A stretch of 64,000 bases of DNA from PKWO01 sp036384915 (lineage in GTDB: Bacteria; Pseudomonadota; Gammaproteobacteria; Burkholderiales; Burkholderiaceae_D). The stretch is from NCBI GenBank assembly GCA_036384915.1, contig DASVLJ010000025.1:219709-283708 (forward strand). Reading direction: 5' to 3'. The notes below the pieces were generated by a model. It was not told the DNA's origin. It ran no database searches and saw only the letters and a list, made by a program, of their open reading frames with translations. Positions 1 to 7,980 of the stretch are shown piece after piece. The position numbers and the translations under genes were made by a program. Position 1 is the first letter of the stretch, and each line of letters begins with the position of its first letter.

Positions 1-244
1 TGCATCCGAAATCTCGCGCGACCGCGTGGAAGATGCCGGTACGCACCTGAAGGTCGGCGACAAGGTCGAAGCCATGGTCATCAACATCGACCGCAAGGCA
101 CGCAGCATCCAACTGTCGATCAAGGCCAAGGACAATGCCGATACGCAAGAAGCCATGCAAAAGATGTCTTCGGACTCCAACGCAGCTTCCGGTACGACCA
201 GCTTGGGCGCCTTGCTCAAGGCCAAGCTCGACAACAAGAACTGA
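1..244 (+). CDS. rpsA: 30S ribosomal protein S1, C-terminal end (partial)
   Basis: The reading frame enters from the left edge in frame 2 and ends at a TGA at 242-244, leaving about 80 residues. These carry the end of the last S1 (OB-fold) RNA-binding repeat, with the typical run VGDKVEAMVINIDRK followed by the RSIQLSIKAKD strand, and then a Ser/Ala-rich tail that ends in LLKAKLDNKN, as in betaproteobacterial S1. S1 brings mRNA to the 30S subunit. The next gene is ihfB, 32 bases downstream, which is the usual rpsA-ihfB order in proteobacteria. The 5' part lies outside the window. Confidence 0.95.
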   Translation, partial: ASEISRDRVEDAGTHLKVGDKVEAMVINIDRKARSIQLSIKAKDNADTQEAMQKMSSDSNAASGTTSLGALLKAKLDNKN

Positions 245-276
245 TCTGCCTAATTAGCCTGGGATAAACCTAGTCA

Positions 277-582
277 ATGACGAAATCTGAATTGATCGCG
301 CGGCTCGCTGAGAAATACCCGCAGTTGGTCGCGAAAGATGCGGATTTTGCTGTCAAGACCATACTCGATGCCATGGCTGACGCCTTGGCGAGCGGCCAGC
401 GCATCGAGATCCGCGGTTTTGGCAGTTTTGCGCTGAACAGCCGTCCGCCGCGTATCGGACGCAACCCCAAGTCGGGCGACAAGGTGATGGTGCCGGAAAA
501 ACGGGTACCGCACTTCAAGCCGGGCAAGGAATTGCGCGAACGCGTCGATGCCATGGTGGGGCAGCCCATCAAGGATGATTAG
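277..582 (+). CDS. ihfB: Integration host factor subunit beta
   Basis: A 101-residue protein of the HU/IHF family, of normal length. It begins MTKSELIARLA and has the DNA-binding arm signature IEIRGFGSFALNSRPPRIGRNPKSG around residues 44-68, including the Pro that intercalates at the DNA kink, followed by VPEKRVPHFKPGKELRERV. IHF-beta pairs with IHF-alpha to bend DNA at specific sites in replication, recombination and transcription. It follows rpsA, with which it is commonly co-transcribed, and is followed by a clear intrinsic terminator. The ribosome binding site is weak (GGGATAA upstream), compatible with coupling to rpsA. Confidence 0.97.
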   Translation: MTKSELIARLAEKYPQLVAKDADFAVKTILDAMADALASGQRIEIRGFGSFALNSRPPRIGRNPKSGDKVMVPEKRVPHFKPGKELRERVDAMVGQPIKDD

Positions 583-608
583 GTCTGGGGGATTGGTAGT
601 GAAATGAG

Positions 609-637
609 GAACGGCACCTTTTGGTGCCGTTTTTCTT
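609..637 (+). terminator. Rho-independent terminator after ihfB
   Basis: An ACGGCACC / GGTGCCGT hairpin with a short TTTT-containing loop is followed by TTTTTC. It closes the rpsA-ihfB unit. Confidence 0.85.
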
Positions 638-661
638 TGGGCTATCACAACCGTCTGCCGC

Positions 662-846
662 TGCTTGGATCCCCTCTCTCTCTTGCGGGAGACGGGCAGG
701 GGAGAGTGAGCGCATCGGACTAAGCTTAACGGCTGAAAGGACTTTTTTGGGAATTTGACTGAAAACATCGGAGTCAAAGCATAACCTCCCTTATCCTCTC
801 GCCCGCCCCTCTCCCGCACGTGGGCGAGGGGAGCGGAGGTGCCGTT
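662..846. repeat. Intergenic CTCTCCC/GGGAGAG repeat, copy 1
   Basis: This occupies most of the gene-free 583-932 interval. The left part reads GATCCCCTCTCTCTCTTGCG...GGCAGGGGAGAGTGAG and the right part CCTCTCGCCCGCCCCTCTCCCGCACGTGGGCGAGGGGAG, so each end folds on itself and the ends resemble each other in inverted orientation. A similar but shorter element lies between rph and rdgB (46676-46797). It looks like a dispersed non-coding intergenic repeat, and no gene is seen in it. Confidence 0.6.
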
Positions 847-932
847 CGGAGTAGTCTGAAGTAAGGCATTTTTCACGTACAATCAGCAACACAAAACAAA
901 CAAGCGCCAAGCGCCCTTGACAACCGGAAACG

Positions 933-1253
933 ATGATGAAACTGCTAACAAGACTCGCCGCGGTCATATTGTTCGTCCTGTTTTTCGGCTTTGCGCTGGA
1001 AAATACCCACGAAGCCGTGCTGCATTTCTTCCTCAATTATGAAATGCGCGGCCCCATGGTCTTGATCCTGCTCGGCTTCTTCCTCATGGGCGCCATCGGA
1101 GGCGTGCTGGCCATGATGCCCATGGTGTTCCGCCATCGCCGCGAAGCCACCAAGCACCAAAAGACCGTCAACCGCATGGAACAGGAACAGCAAGCCCTGG
1201 TCGCCGCGCGCGCCAATCCGCGCCAGGCCGAATCCATGGCGGCGAAGCCTTGA
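933..1253 (+). CDS. lapA: LapA-domain inner-membrane protein (DUF1049)
   Basis: A 106-residue protein with two hydrophobic helices (about residues 5-27 and 40-63) separated by a short loop with the family motif ENTHEAVLHFFLNYE, and a charged coiled cytoplasmic tail rich in Arg, Gln and Glu. This is the LapA/YciS architecture; LapA works with LapB at the inner membrane in lipopolysaccharide assembly and control of LpxC turnover. It sits 40 bases upstream of lapB in the same direction, as in many proteobacteria. ATG codons occur at 933 and 936; the first is used here. Confidence 0.85.
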   Translation: MMKLLTRLAAVILFVLFFGFALENTHEAVLHFFLNYEMRGPMVLILLGFFLMGAIGGVLAMMPMVFRHRREATKHQKTVNRMEQEQQALVAARANPRQAESMAAKP

Positions 1254-1293
1254 TTGCTATAATTCCAAATTACCCTGAATAACAACACCTCGC

Positions 1294-2469
1294 ATGGAAT
1301 TTGAAACCTGGTGGCTGCTCGGCATTCCGGCCTTTTTCGCCTTGGGCTGGATCGCGGCGCGCATCGATATCCGCCAACTGCTCTCCGAATCGCGCACCTT
1401 GCCGCGCGGCTATTTCAAGGGCTTGAACTTTCTCTTGAACGAGCAGCCCGACAAGGCCATCGACGCCTTCATCGAAATCGTCAAGCTCGACCCCGAGACG
1501 GTGGAATTGCACTTTGCATTGGGCAACCTGTTCCGCCGCCGCGGCGAAACCGAGCGCGCCATCCGCGTGCACCAAAACCTGCTTGCCAGGCCAGACCTGC
1601 CGCAGGAACACCAGGTCCATGCACTCTATGAACTCGGGCAAGACTACCTGAAAGCCGGCTTGCTCGACCGCGCGGAAGAGACTTACAACAAGCTGATCGA
1701 CACCCAATACAGCGCCCAGGCCCGCCGCGCCCTGCTCGAAATCTTCCAGCGCGAAAAGGAATGGGTGCGCGCTATCGAAGCCGCCCACGGCTTGCAGGAA
1801 GCCGGCGCCGGCGCGCGGCAAAAAGAGATCGCCCAGTTCTATTGCGAACTGGCGCAGGATGAACTGGTGCACACCCACCCCGATGCCGCGCTCGCCCTGC
1901 TCGACAAGGCCCTCGCCACCGACCGCAAGAGCGTGCGCGCCACCATGCTGATCGGCGACGCCTTGCTGGCCAAGGGCGACACCGAAGGCGCCTTGCTAGC
2001 CTGGCGCCGCGTGGAGCAGCAAAGCGTGCCGCACGTGGCGCTCGTGGCCCAGCGCATGATGGACGGTTATCGCGCCGTGGGCCGGCCGCAGGAAGGCGTC
2101 AACCTGTTGAAGCTCTACCTCGCTGAAGCGTCTTCCATCGACTTGCTCGAAGTGGTGTTCAAGGCCGTGTTCGAACTCGATGGCGTCGATGCTGCACGCC
2201 AATTGGTAAGCGACGAATTGCGCCGCACGCCCACGCTCTTGGGCCTGGACAAGTTCCTCGAAGTGCGCCTGATGGACACCTCGCTCGAAGTGCGGCCCGA
2301 ACTCTCGACCGTCAAGAACCTGGTGCACAGCCATGCGCAAAAGCTGGCGCGCTACCAATGCAGCCATTGCGGCTTCAAGGCGCGCCAGTTCTACTGGCAA
2401 TGCCCGGGCTGCAACGGATGGGAGACCTATCCGCCAAGGCGCACCGAAGAATTGAATGTCATGAACTGA
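1294..2469 (+). CDS. lapB: Lipopolysaccharide assembly protein B
   Basis: A 391-residue protein of the LapB/YciM family: an N-terminal membrane anchor (WWLLGIPAFFALGWIAARID), a series of tetratricopeptide repeats through residues 40-330, and a C-terminal rubredoxin-like zinc knuckle with Cys at about 356, 359, 370 and 373 (CSHCGFKA...CPGCNGW). LapB couples LPS synthesis to FtsH-mediated proteolysis of LpxC. Its length and domain order match the family. It forms a unit with lapA upstream and ugd 10 bases downstream, so this looks like an envelope polysaccharide/LPS operon. Confidence 0.95.
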   Translation: MEFETWWLLGIPAFFALGWIAARIDIRQLLSESRTLPRGYFKGLNFLLNEQPDKAIDAFIEIVKLDPETVELHFALGNLFRRRGETERAIRVHQNLLARPDLPQEHQVHALYELGQDYLKAGLLDRAEETYNKLIDTQYSAQARRALLEIFQREKEWVRAIEAAHGLQEAGAGARQKEIAQFYCELAQDELVHTHPDAALALLDKALATDRKSVRATMLIGDALLAKGDTEGALLAWRRVEQQSVPHVALVAQRMMDGYRAVGRPQEGVNLLKLYLAEASSIDLLEVVFKAVFELDGVDAARQLVSDELRRTPTLLGLDKFLEVRLMDTSLEVRPELSTVKNLVHSHAQKLARYQCSHCGFKARQFYWQCPGCNGWETYPPRRTEELNVMN

Positions 2470-2479
2470 GAAACGTATT

Positions 2480-3853
2480 ATGAAGATCACCATCATCGGC
2501 ACCGGCTACGTCGGTCTCGTCACCGGCGCCTGCCTCGCCGAACTCGGCAACAACGTCTTCTGTCTCGACGTCGATCAGCGCAAGATCGATATCCTCAACA
2601 ATGGCGGCATTCCCATCCATGAGCCGGGCCTGGCCGAAATCGTGGCGCGCAATCGCGCCGCCGGCCGCCTGCATTTCTCGACCGACGTGGCAGCCTCCGT
2701 GGCGCACGGAGACATCCAGTTCATCGCCGTCGGCACGCCGCCCGACGAGGACGGCTCGGCCGATTTGCAATACGTGGTCGCCGCTGCGCGCAACATCGGC
2801 CGCCACATGCACGGCTTCAAGGTCGTGGTCGACAAGTCCACCGTGCCCGTCGGCACCGCGGACCGCGTGCGCACCGCGATTGCGGAAGAACTGGCGATAC
2901 GCCAGGAACAAATCAAATTCTCCGTCGTCTCCAACCCCGAGTTCCTCAAAGAAGGCGCGGCGGTGGAAGACTTCATGCGTCCGGACCGCATCGTCATCGG
3001 CTGCGACGACACCGCGGAAGGGCAGCAGGCGCACAACATGATGAAGACGCTTTACGCGCCCTTCAACCGCAACCACGAACGCACCTTCTGGATGGACGTG
3101 CGCTCGGCAGAATTCACCAAGTATGCCGCCAACGCCATGCTGGCCACGCGTATCTCCTTCATGAATGAGCTGGCCAACCTGGCCGACCGCGTCGGTGCCG
3201 ACATTGAAGCCGTGCGCCACGGCATCGGCTCCGACCCGCGCATCGGCTACAGCTTCCTCTACGCCGGCTGCGGCTATGGCGGCTCCTGCTTCCCCAAGGA
3301 CGTGCAGGCGCTGGAGCGCACCGCGCGCGAATTCGGGCAGGATTTGCTGATCCTGCGCGCCGTGGAAGCCGTCAACGACAAGCAAAAGCACGTGCTGGGC
3401 AAGAAGATCGTGCACCGCTTCGGCGACGATTTGGCCGGCCGCCACTTCGCCATCTGGGGCCTGGCATTCAAGCCCAATACCGACGACATGCGCGAAGCCT
3501 CGTCGCGTGTGCTGATCGGCGAGCTGGTCAAGCGCGGTGCCACCGTTGCCGTGTACGACCCGGTCGCCATGGAAGAGGCCACGCGCTGCCTCGCGCTCGA
3601 TTTCGCCGATGCGCCCCAAGCGCTGCAAAAGATCCGCTTCGCCGAAAGCCCGATGGATGCGCTGACGGACGCCGACGCGCTCGCCATCGTCACCGAATGG
3701 AAAGCCTTCCGCAGCCCCGACTTCGAACAGGTCAAGCGCCTGCTCAAGACACCGGTGATCTTCGACGGGCGCAACCTGTTCGAGCCTTCCACCATGTCCG
3801 AAGCCGGCTTTGAATACCACGGCATCGGCCGCTCGGTGCTGACCAAGGCATAA
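2480..3853 (+). CDS. ugd: UDP-glucose 6-dehydrogenase
   Basis: A 457-residue enzyme that oxidises UDP-glucose to UDP-glucuronate with two NAD+. The N-terminal Rossmann motif is GTGYVGLVTGACLAELG (residues 7-23), the central region has STVPVGTADRVR, the catalytic cysteine is Cys270 in GYGGSCFPKD, and the C-terminal NAD/UDP domain has WGLAFKPNTDDMREASS. Length is normal. The stop is only 2 bases before the rfaE1 start, so the two are translated together. The product feeds exopolysaccharide, capsule or lipid A modification; the window does not show which. Confidence 0.96.
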   Translation: MKITIIGTGYVGLVTGACLAELGNNVFCLDVDQRKIDILNNGGIPIHEPGLAEIVARNRAAGRLHFSTDVAASVAHGDIQFIAVGTPPDEDGSADLQYVVAAARNIGRHMHGFKVVVDKSTVPVGTADRVRTAIAEELAIRQEQIKFSVVSNPEFLKEGAAVEDFMRPDRIVIGCDDTAEGQQAHNMMKTLYAPFNRNHERTFWMDVRSAEFTKYAANAMLATRISFMNELANLADRVGADIEAVRHGIGSDPRIGYSFLYAGCGYGGSCFPKDVQALERTAREFGQDLLILRAVEAVNDKQKHVLGKKIVHRFGDDLAGRHFAIWGLAFKPNTDDMREASSRVLIGELVKRGATVAVYDPVAMEEATRCLALDFADAPQALQKIRFAESPMDALTDADALAIVTEWKAFRSPDFEQVKRLLKTPVIFDGRNLFEPSTMSEAGFEYHGIGRSVLTKA

Positions 3854-3855
3854 GC

Positions 3856-4779
3856 ATGAGCAAGGACAAGACAGCGGCCCGCATTCTCGTAGCCGGCGAC
3901 GTCATGCTGGACCGTTACTGGTTCGGCGACGTGGACCGTATCTCGCCCGAAGCCCCGGTGCCCGTCGTGCGCATCGGCAAGCGCGACGAGCGCCTGGGCG
4001 GCGCCGCCAACGTGGCGCGCAATGCGGCAGCTTTGGGCGCGCAAGTCGGCCTGCTCGGCGTGGTCGGCAAGGACGAACCGGGCGATTCGCTCGAGCGCAT
4101 GTTGACCGATCTCAAGATCGCCAGCCACCTGCAGCGCGACCCCAGCATCGCCACCATCGTCAAGCTGCGCGTGTTGAGCCGCCAGCAGCAGCTCTTGCGC
4201 ATCGACTTCGAAGAAGCGCCGACCGAAGTCGTGTTGAAAACCAAGCTCACGCAATTCAATGCGCTGCTCAACGGCAACGACGTCATCGTGCTGTCCGACT
4301 ATGCCAAGGGCGGCTTGGTCGACGTGGCGGCCATGATCGCCGCCGCTCGCACAGCCGGCAAGACGGTTCTGGTCGACCCCAAGGGCGACGATTTCACGCG
4401 CTACAGCGGCGCCACCATGCTCACGCCCAACAAGGGCGAACTGAAGCGCATCGTCGGTTCCTGGAACAGTGAGGAACAGCTCACTGCCAAGGCGCAAAAC
4501 CTGCGCGCCGAATTGCAACTTGATGCCTTGCTATTGACGCGTTCGGAAGAAGGCATGACACTTTACACCGACGGCGGCCAGAGCAACTTCCCGGCCATGG
4601 CGCGCGAAGTGTTCGACGTCTCCGGCGCCGGCGATACGGTGATTGCCACCATGGCCGTCATGCTGGGCAGCGGCAAGAGCATGGAAGAAGCCGTCGAAAT
4701 CGCCAACCGGGCCGGCGGCATCGTGGTCGGCAAACTGGGCACGGCAACTGTCACCCCAGAAGAATTGTTTGGTAATTGA
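3856..4779 (+). CDS. rfaE1: D-glycero-beta-D-manno-heptose-7-phosphate kinase
   Basis: A 307-residue PfkB/ribokinase-family protein corresponding to the kinase half of HldE (stand-alone, with no adenylyltransferase domain). Key signatures are the N-terminal DVMLDRYWFGDVDRISPEAPVPV, the GGAANVARNAAALG substrate-binding segment, and the C-terminal DVSGAGDTVIA anion-hole motif with the catalytic base near Asp260. It phosphorylates heptose-7-phosphate at C1 in ADP-heptose synthesis for the LPS inner core. In related Burkholderiales the epimerase hldD usually follows directly; here there is none between this gene and the ComEA-like gene. Confidence 0.95.
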   Translation: MSKDKTAARILVAGDVMLDRYWFGDVDRISPEAPVPVVRIGKRDERLGGAANVARNAAALGAQVGLLGVVGKDEPGDSLERMLTDLKIASHLQRDPSIATIVKLRVLSRQQQLLRIDFEEAPTEVVLKTKLTQFNALLNGNDVIVLSDYAKGGLVDVAAMIAAARTAGKTVLVDPKGDDFTRYSGATMLTPNKGELKRIVGSWNSEEQLTAKAQNLRAELQLDALLLTRSEEGMTLYTDGGQSNFPAMAREVFDVSGAGDTVIATMAVMLGSGKSMEEAVEIANRAGGIVVGKLGTATVTPEELFGN

Positions 4780-4812
4780 CTGATTCCCCACCCCCAATTG
4801 AAAGGATTAATC

Positions 4813-5196
4813 ATGATCAAGAAATTCCTGCTGGCATGCTTTGCGTTCCTGTTGACCATGGGTATCGCGTTTGCGGAAGTTGAGGTCAACAAGGCCGACC
4901 AATCGGCACTGGACGGCGTCAAAGGCATAGGCCCCACCATCTCCAAGGCCATCATCGCCGAACGCACCAAGAACGGCGACTTCAAGGACTGGGCCGACCT
5001 GCAGAAGCGGGTGAAAGGTATTGGCGACAAGAACAGCAGCAAGCTTTCGCAAGCCGGGCTGGTGGTGAATGGCCAAGCCAAGCCTGGCGCACCGGCTGCT
5101 GCAACGGCTCCGGCATCGGCTGCTTCATCGGCCAAGGCTGCTGCGCCTGCAGCGAGTGCATCTTCCAGTACACCCGCGTCTGCACTCAAGAAGTAA
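4813..5196 (+). CDS. ComEA-like secreted helix-hairpin-helix DNA-binding protein
   Basis: A protein of 127 residues when started at the ATG at 4813, which has AAAGGA 8 bases upstream; an upstream in-frame TTG would destroy the signal peptide. A Sec signal (KKFLLACFAFLLTMGIAFA) is followed by VNKADQSALDGVKGIGPTIS and a second GIG-type hairpin (VKGIGDKNSSKLSQAG), the ComEA-type HhH unit, and then an Ala/Ser-rich tail of about 40 residues. ComEA proteins bind incoming DNA in the periplasm during transformation. It is followed by a strong terminator. Confidence 0.85.
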   Translation: MIKKFLLACFAFLLTMGIAFAEVEVNKADQSALDGVKGIGPTISKAIIAERTKNGDFKDWADLQKRVKGIGDKNSSKLSQAGLVVNGQAKPGAPAAATAPASAASSAKAAAPAASASSSTPASALKK

Positions 5197-5216
5197 AGAA
5201 TCTTCGATCCAAACAG

Positions 5217-5248
5217 ACCCGCGCTACCTTTCGGAGGCGCGGGTTTTT
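5217..5248 (+). terminator. Rho-independent terminator after the ComEA-like gene
   Basis: ACCCGCGC and GCGCGGGT arms enclose a 12-base loop and are followed by TTTTT. Confidence 0.85.
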
Positions 5249-5318
5249 CATTTCAGATCAGTCGGGCCGAGCTAACAGCGCAATCCCATTAACTAGACCC
5301 GATCGACTTTTTCCGAAA

Positions 5319-6305
5319 TCAATTCCCCGACAACCGCTTCCCAAACGAAATTGCATAAGCCGGCGAGCGGAACAGCAACACCGGATCATTGGTCGGCGCA
5401 ATGCCGTCGGCCATCACCAGCGGATCGAAATTGATCTTCTCGCACGCCGCGCCGGCTTGCGGCTGGGCTTTCGAAATCGTCAGCGTGCCGGCCTTGAAGT
5501 GTTCGCGGTCTTCCGGCCAGGGCAGGGTGGGGTTGTCTTGCGGGTCGCCCGGTTTGCCCAGGGTCACGATCATGTCCCATTGCACGGGGCCCATGCTGGT
5601 TCGGGCGATCAAGTCGCGTTCAAGGAAATCGTGCGGGGCGTTTTTCAGCGCTTCGTCGGTCAGGGGCTGCTCCCCTTCATGCGGCACGAAGCGCCATTTC
5701 ACGAGATGCTCGGCCTTTTTCGCGTCGATGAATTTGAATGTGTGGATGCCGTAGAAGGCCGAGGTGTAATACGCTGCCGGCGGATTGTGGCTTTGCAGGA
5801 AGCTGGACTGGCCCATGGCGTCCGGGTGGCTGGCGAAGAAGGCCTTGAGCCTGGCCGGGTCGGGCTTGCCGGTGGCGGGGTCGGGTTTTGCCGCGACGAT
5901 CATGTCGTTGAAGGTGTTGGGATTGGCCGCGCCGAATACGGGCGTGTTCAACATGGTGAAGTGCTGGCGGCTGCCATCGGGGAGGCGGAACTCGATGGCC
6001 AGGCCGCGCGAGTTGCGCGTGGTGTCGGCTGCTTTCGGGTTGCCGCCTGCCAGCGAGAAGCGGGCTGCTACCGGGACTGGTTTGCCCGAGAATAGCAGCG
6101 AGCGGCTGTACTTGGCAGCTTCGGGTGTGCCTATGAATTCGCCTTCGGCGCAGGTACCCTTGGCGTGGTTTTTGCGCATGCCTGGGTGGTTGCCGAAGGT
6201 GCCGATCAGGGAATCGACTACCTGGGTTGGGGCGACTTGCTGGGCTTGGGCGGTTACGGTAAAGGCCGAAGCAATGATGAGGCAGAGTGTGCTGAGTTTG
6301 GTCAT
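5319..6305 (-). CDS. Periplasmic catalase-family peroxidase
   Basis: A 328-residue protein with a Sec signal peptide (LIIASAFTVTAQAQ). It is a short catalase-fold protein: the distal heme histidine is in MRKNHAKGTCAEG, the substrate/heme region is ARFSLAGGNPKAADTTRNSRG with FTMLNTPVFGAANP, and the proximal tyrosine is probably that of LFRSPAYAISFGKR near the C-terminus. It lacks the long C-terminal part of classical KatA/KatE, as expected for catalase-related peroxidases. It is the last gene of a sigma / anti-sigma / catalase set read on the minus strand and is probably the target of that sigma factor. Confidence 0.88.
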   Translation of the reverse strand: MTKLSTLCLIIASAFTVTAQAQQVAPTQVVDSLIGTFGNHPGMRKNHAKGTCAEGEFIGTPEAAKYSRSLLFSGKPVPVAARFSLAGGNPKAADTTRNSRGLAIEFRLPDGSRQHFTMLNTPVFGAANPNTFNDMIVAAKPDPATGKPDPARLKAFFASHPDAMGQSSFLQSHNPPAAYYTSAFYGIHTFKFIDAKKAEHLVKWRFVPHEGEQPLTDEALKNAPHDFLERDLIARTSMGPVQWDMIVTLGKPGDPQDNPTLPWPEDREHFKAGTLTISKAQPQAGAACEKINFDPLVMADGIAPTNDPVLLFRSPAYAISFGKRLSGN

Positions 6306-6354
6306 GATTGGCTTCCTATGATGTGTTTGGCGCTGATTTGGCGGCGTAAGGACG

Positions 6355-6493
6355 TGTAGGTTGGCGTTGAGCGAAGCGATCGGATCGCCGCCCGGCCCAA
6401 CAAACGCAAGTTGTGTCGAATCTTTCGGTGGGTAGGGAAGCGTAGGCTGCGTTGGACTTCGCGCTCCCCGTGCGACGGCCGGTCCAACCTACG
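6355..6493. repeat. TAGGTTGG-ended intergenic repeat, copy 1
   Basis: The element starts TAGGTTGGCGTTGAGCGAAGC and ends GGCCGGTCCAACCTACG, so TAGGTTGG occurs at both ends in inverted orientation. Its right end, read on the minus strand, matches the left end of the element at 8889-9025 (shared GGTTG..CCGGCCGTCGCACGG.GAGC). It lies between the anti-sigma and catalase genes. Confidence 0.7.
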
Positions 6494-6498
6494 ATTTT

Positions 6499-7299
6499 TT
6501 ATCCGGGCTTCTGCAGTTGGTCGTAGACAGCTGTGGCAATGCGAGCGAGTTCGCCCTTGTCCATCCCGCCCGACAAGGCATAGCCGAACTTCCCGTCGAT
6601 CCAGTAAAACACATTGACCGGCCCTTCCTGCGCGAAGCGGAAACCCGTGTCCTTGTTCTGTGTCTGGTCGGTGGAGACGTAGACGGTCAGGCGTTCTCCT
6701 GCCGCGTTGTGGTACATGAATTGCGCCACTGGGCCGCTCTGGCCCGGCAGCAGGCGCCCGCCTATCAATTCGTAGCCTAGCTTGCCCAGCTTGGGCGGGT
6801 TGATGGTGCTGCCCAGGCGCTTGGAGAGCCACTTCACCAGCTGGTCTTCCTGTTCCGCGCCGATCTCAACCGGGCGCGTGACTTCGGGACTGTAGACCAC
6901 GTGGGCGATGGCGGCCTGGTGCGCCAGGGCGAGCGAACCGTCGGGGCGGATCGGCAACGTCAGGTGCGGTTGCGGCGCCGAGGGCGCGTGCAGCATCCAG
7001 CCGCTGCTGCCGCTGACGATGGCGATCACGAAGGCGGCGGCGATTTGCAGCCAATAGCGCTCGTTGGCGGCCTTGGGCTTGAACTGCGATGCAGGCTGCG
7101 GCATAAACTGCGGTGGAAGGGGTTCCGTGAGAATGGGATTGAACGCGGCGCGCAGCGCAGCGTTCTGCGCGCGCCAGGCTTGCACGCGGCGCGCATCTTC
7201 CGCATGCGCGGCGAGGTGCCGTTCAACTTCGGCGCGCCGCTCGGCGGGCAGCAAGCCGTCCACGTAGGCATGCAGATCGGTTTCATCTATCGGGTTCAT
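6499..7299 (-). CDS. Membrane anti-sigma factor (zinc-finger-like N-terminus)
   Basis: A 266-residue protein with an anti-sigma domain at the N-terminus (ETDLHAYVDGLLPAERRAEVERHLAAH), lacking the Cys pair of true ZAS proteins. One transmembrane helix lies near residues 85-105 (WLQIAAAFVIAIVSGSSGWML), followed by a periplasmic domain of about 155 residues. The start codon overlaps the end of the sigma gene by 4 bases, the usual translational coupling of a sigma / anti-sigma pair. It should hold the ECF sigma factor at the membrane until a periplasmic (probably oxidative) signal releases it. The signal itself is inferred from the catalase partner. Confidence 0.88.
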   Translation of the reverse strand: MNPIDETDLHAYVDGLLPAERRAEVERHLAAHAEDARRVQAWRAQNAALRAAFNPILTEPLPPQFMPQPASQFKPKAANERYWLQIAAAFVIAIVSGSSGWMLHAPSAPQPHLTLPIRPDGSLALAHQAAIAHVVYSPEVTRPVEIGAEQEDQLVKWLSKRLGSTINPPKLGKLGYELIGGRLLPGQSGPVAQFMYHNAAGERLTVYVSTDQTQNKDTGFRFAQEGPVNVFYWIDGKFGYALSGGMDKGELARIATAVYDQLQKPG

Positions 7300-7796
7300 T
7301 TGATCACCTTCAGGGGCGTGCCTTGCGGCTGCCCTTCCATCAAGAGCCTCAGCTTTTCACGGCCGCGCGACAGGCGCGACATCACCGTGCCCACCGGTAT
7401 GCCGAGCGTGGTGGCTACGTCTTCGTAGCGCATGTCTTCCAGCGCCACGAGCAGCAGCACTTCACGCTGTTCGTCGGGCAGGCGGCGCAGGCAGGATTCG
7501 AGGTCGCGCATGTCCAGGGCCGGTGCGGGCACGCTATGTTGCGGCATGTCGTCGTCCAGTTCTTCCAAGACGGGTTGCGTGCGGCGGAAGCGGTCCGCGT
7601 GCAGGTTGTGCATGATGGAAAACAGCCAGGCGCGCATATCGCTGCCGTGGCGCCACAACGAGAGCCGGCTCCAGCCGCGTTCCACGGTGTCTTGCACCAG
7701 GTCGTCCGCATCGCTGCGGCTGCCGGTCAGGGCGCGTGCATAGCGCCGCAGGCGCGGTATGCAGGCGATCAGGGCGTCGTTGGCTTCTGTGTTCAT
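7296..7796 (-). CDS. ECF-family RNA polymerase sigma factor
   Basis: A 166-residue protein when started at the ATG at 7796 (MNTEANDAL); the open frame continues 37 codons upstream but that segment is not sigma-like. Region 2 has RYARALTGSRSDADDLVQDTVERGW and MRAWLFSIMHNLHADRFRR; region 4 has LRRLPDEQREVLLLVALE with the helix-turn-helix YEDVATTLGIPVGTVMSRLSRGREKLR. It directs RNA polymerase to a small regulon that probably includes its own operon and the catalase gene. It is transcribed divergently from cysM with 184 bases between starts. Confidence 0.93.
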   Translation of the reverse strand: MNTEANDALIACIPRLRRYARALTGSRSDADDLVQDTVERGWSRLSLWRHGSDMRAWLFSIMHNLHADRFRRTQPVLEELDDDMPQHSVPAPALDMRDLESCLRRLPDEQREVLLLVALEDMRYEDVATTLGIPVGTVMSRLSRGREKLRLLMEGQPQGTPLKVIK

Positions 7797-7980
7797 GAGC
7801 TGGTTTTTGGACTTGTCATGGAGGTGAACGGGGCCGCATTCCGCTTTATTCCACAGGCGAAAAATTTTATGTACTGCAGTGTAGATAATGACAAGTCTCG
7901 CTGCCACCTATTCAACATCGATTTTCATCTCGGGCTAGAATGCGCTTGCAAGCCCCACCTTTCACCAATCTCGAGCCATC

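Noticed and set aside
2459..3820. 453-codon minus-strand frame opposite ugd
   Set aside because: Antisense shadow of a clear enzyme gene; no start signal or domain.
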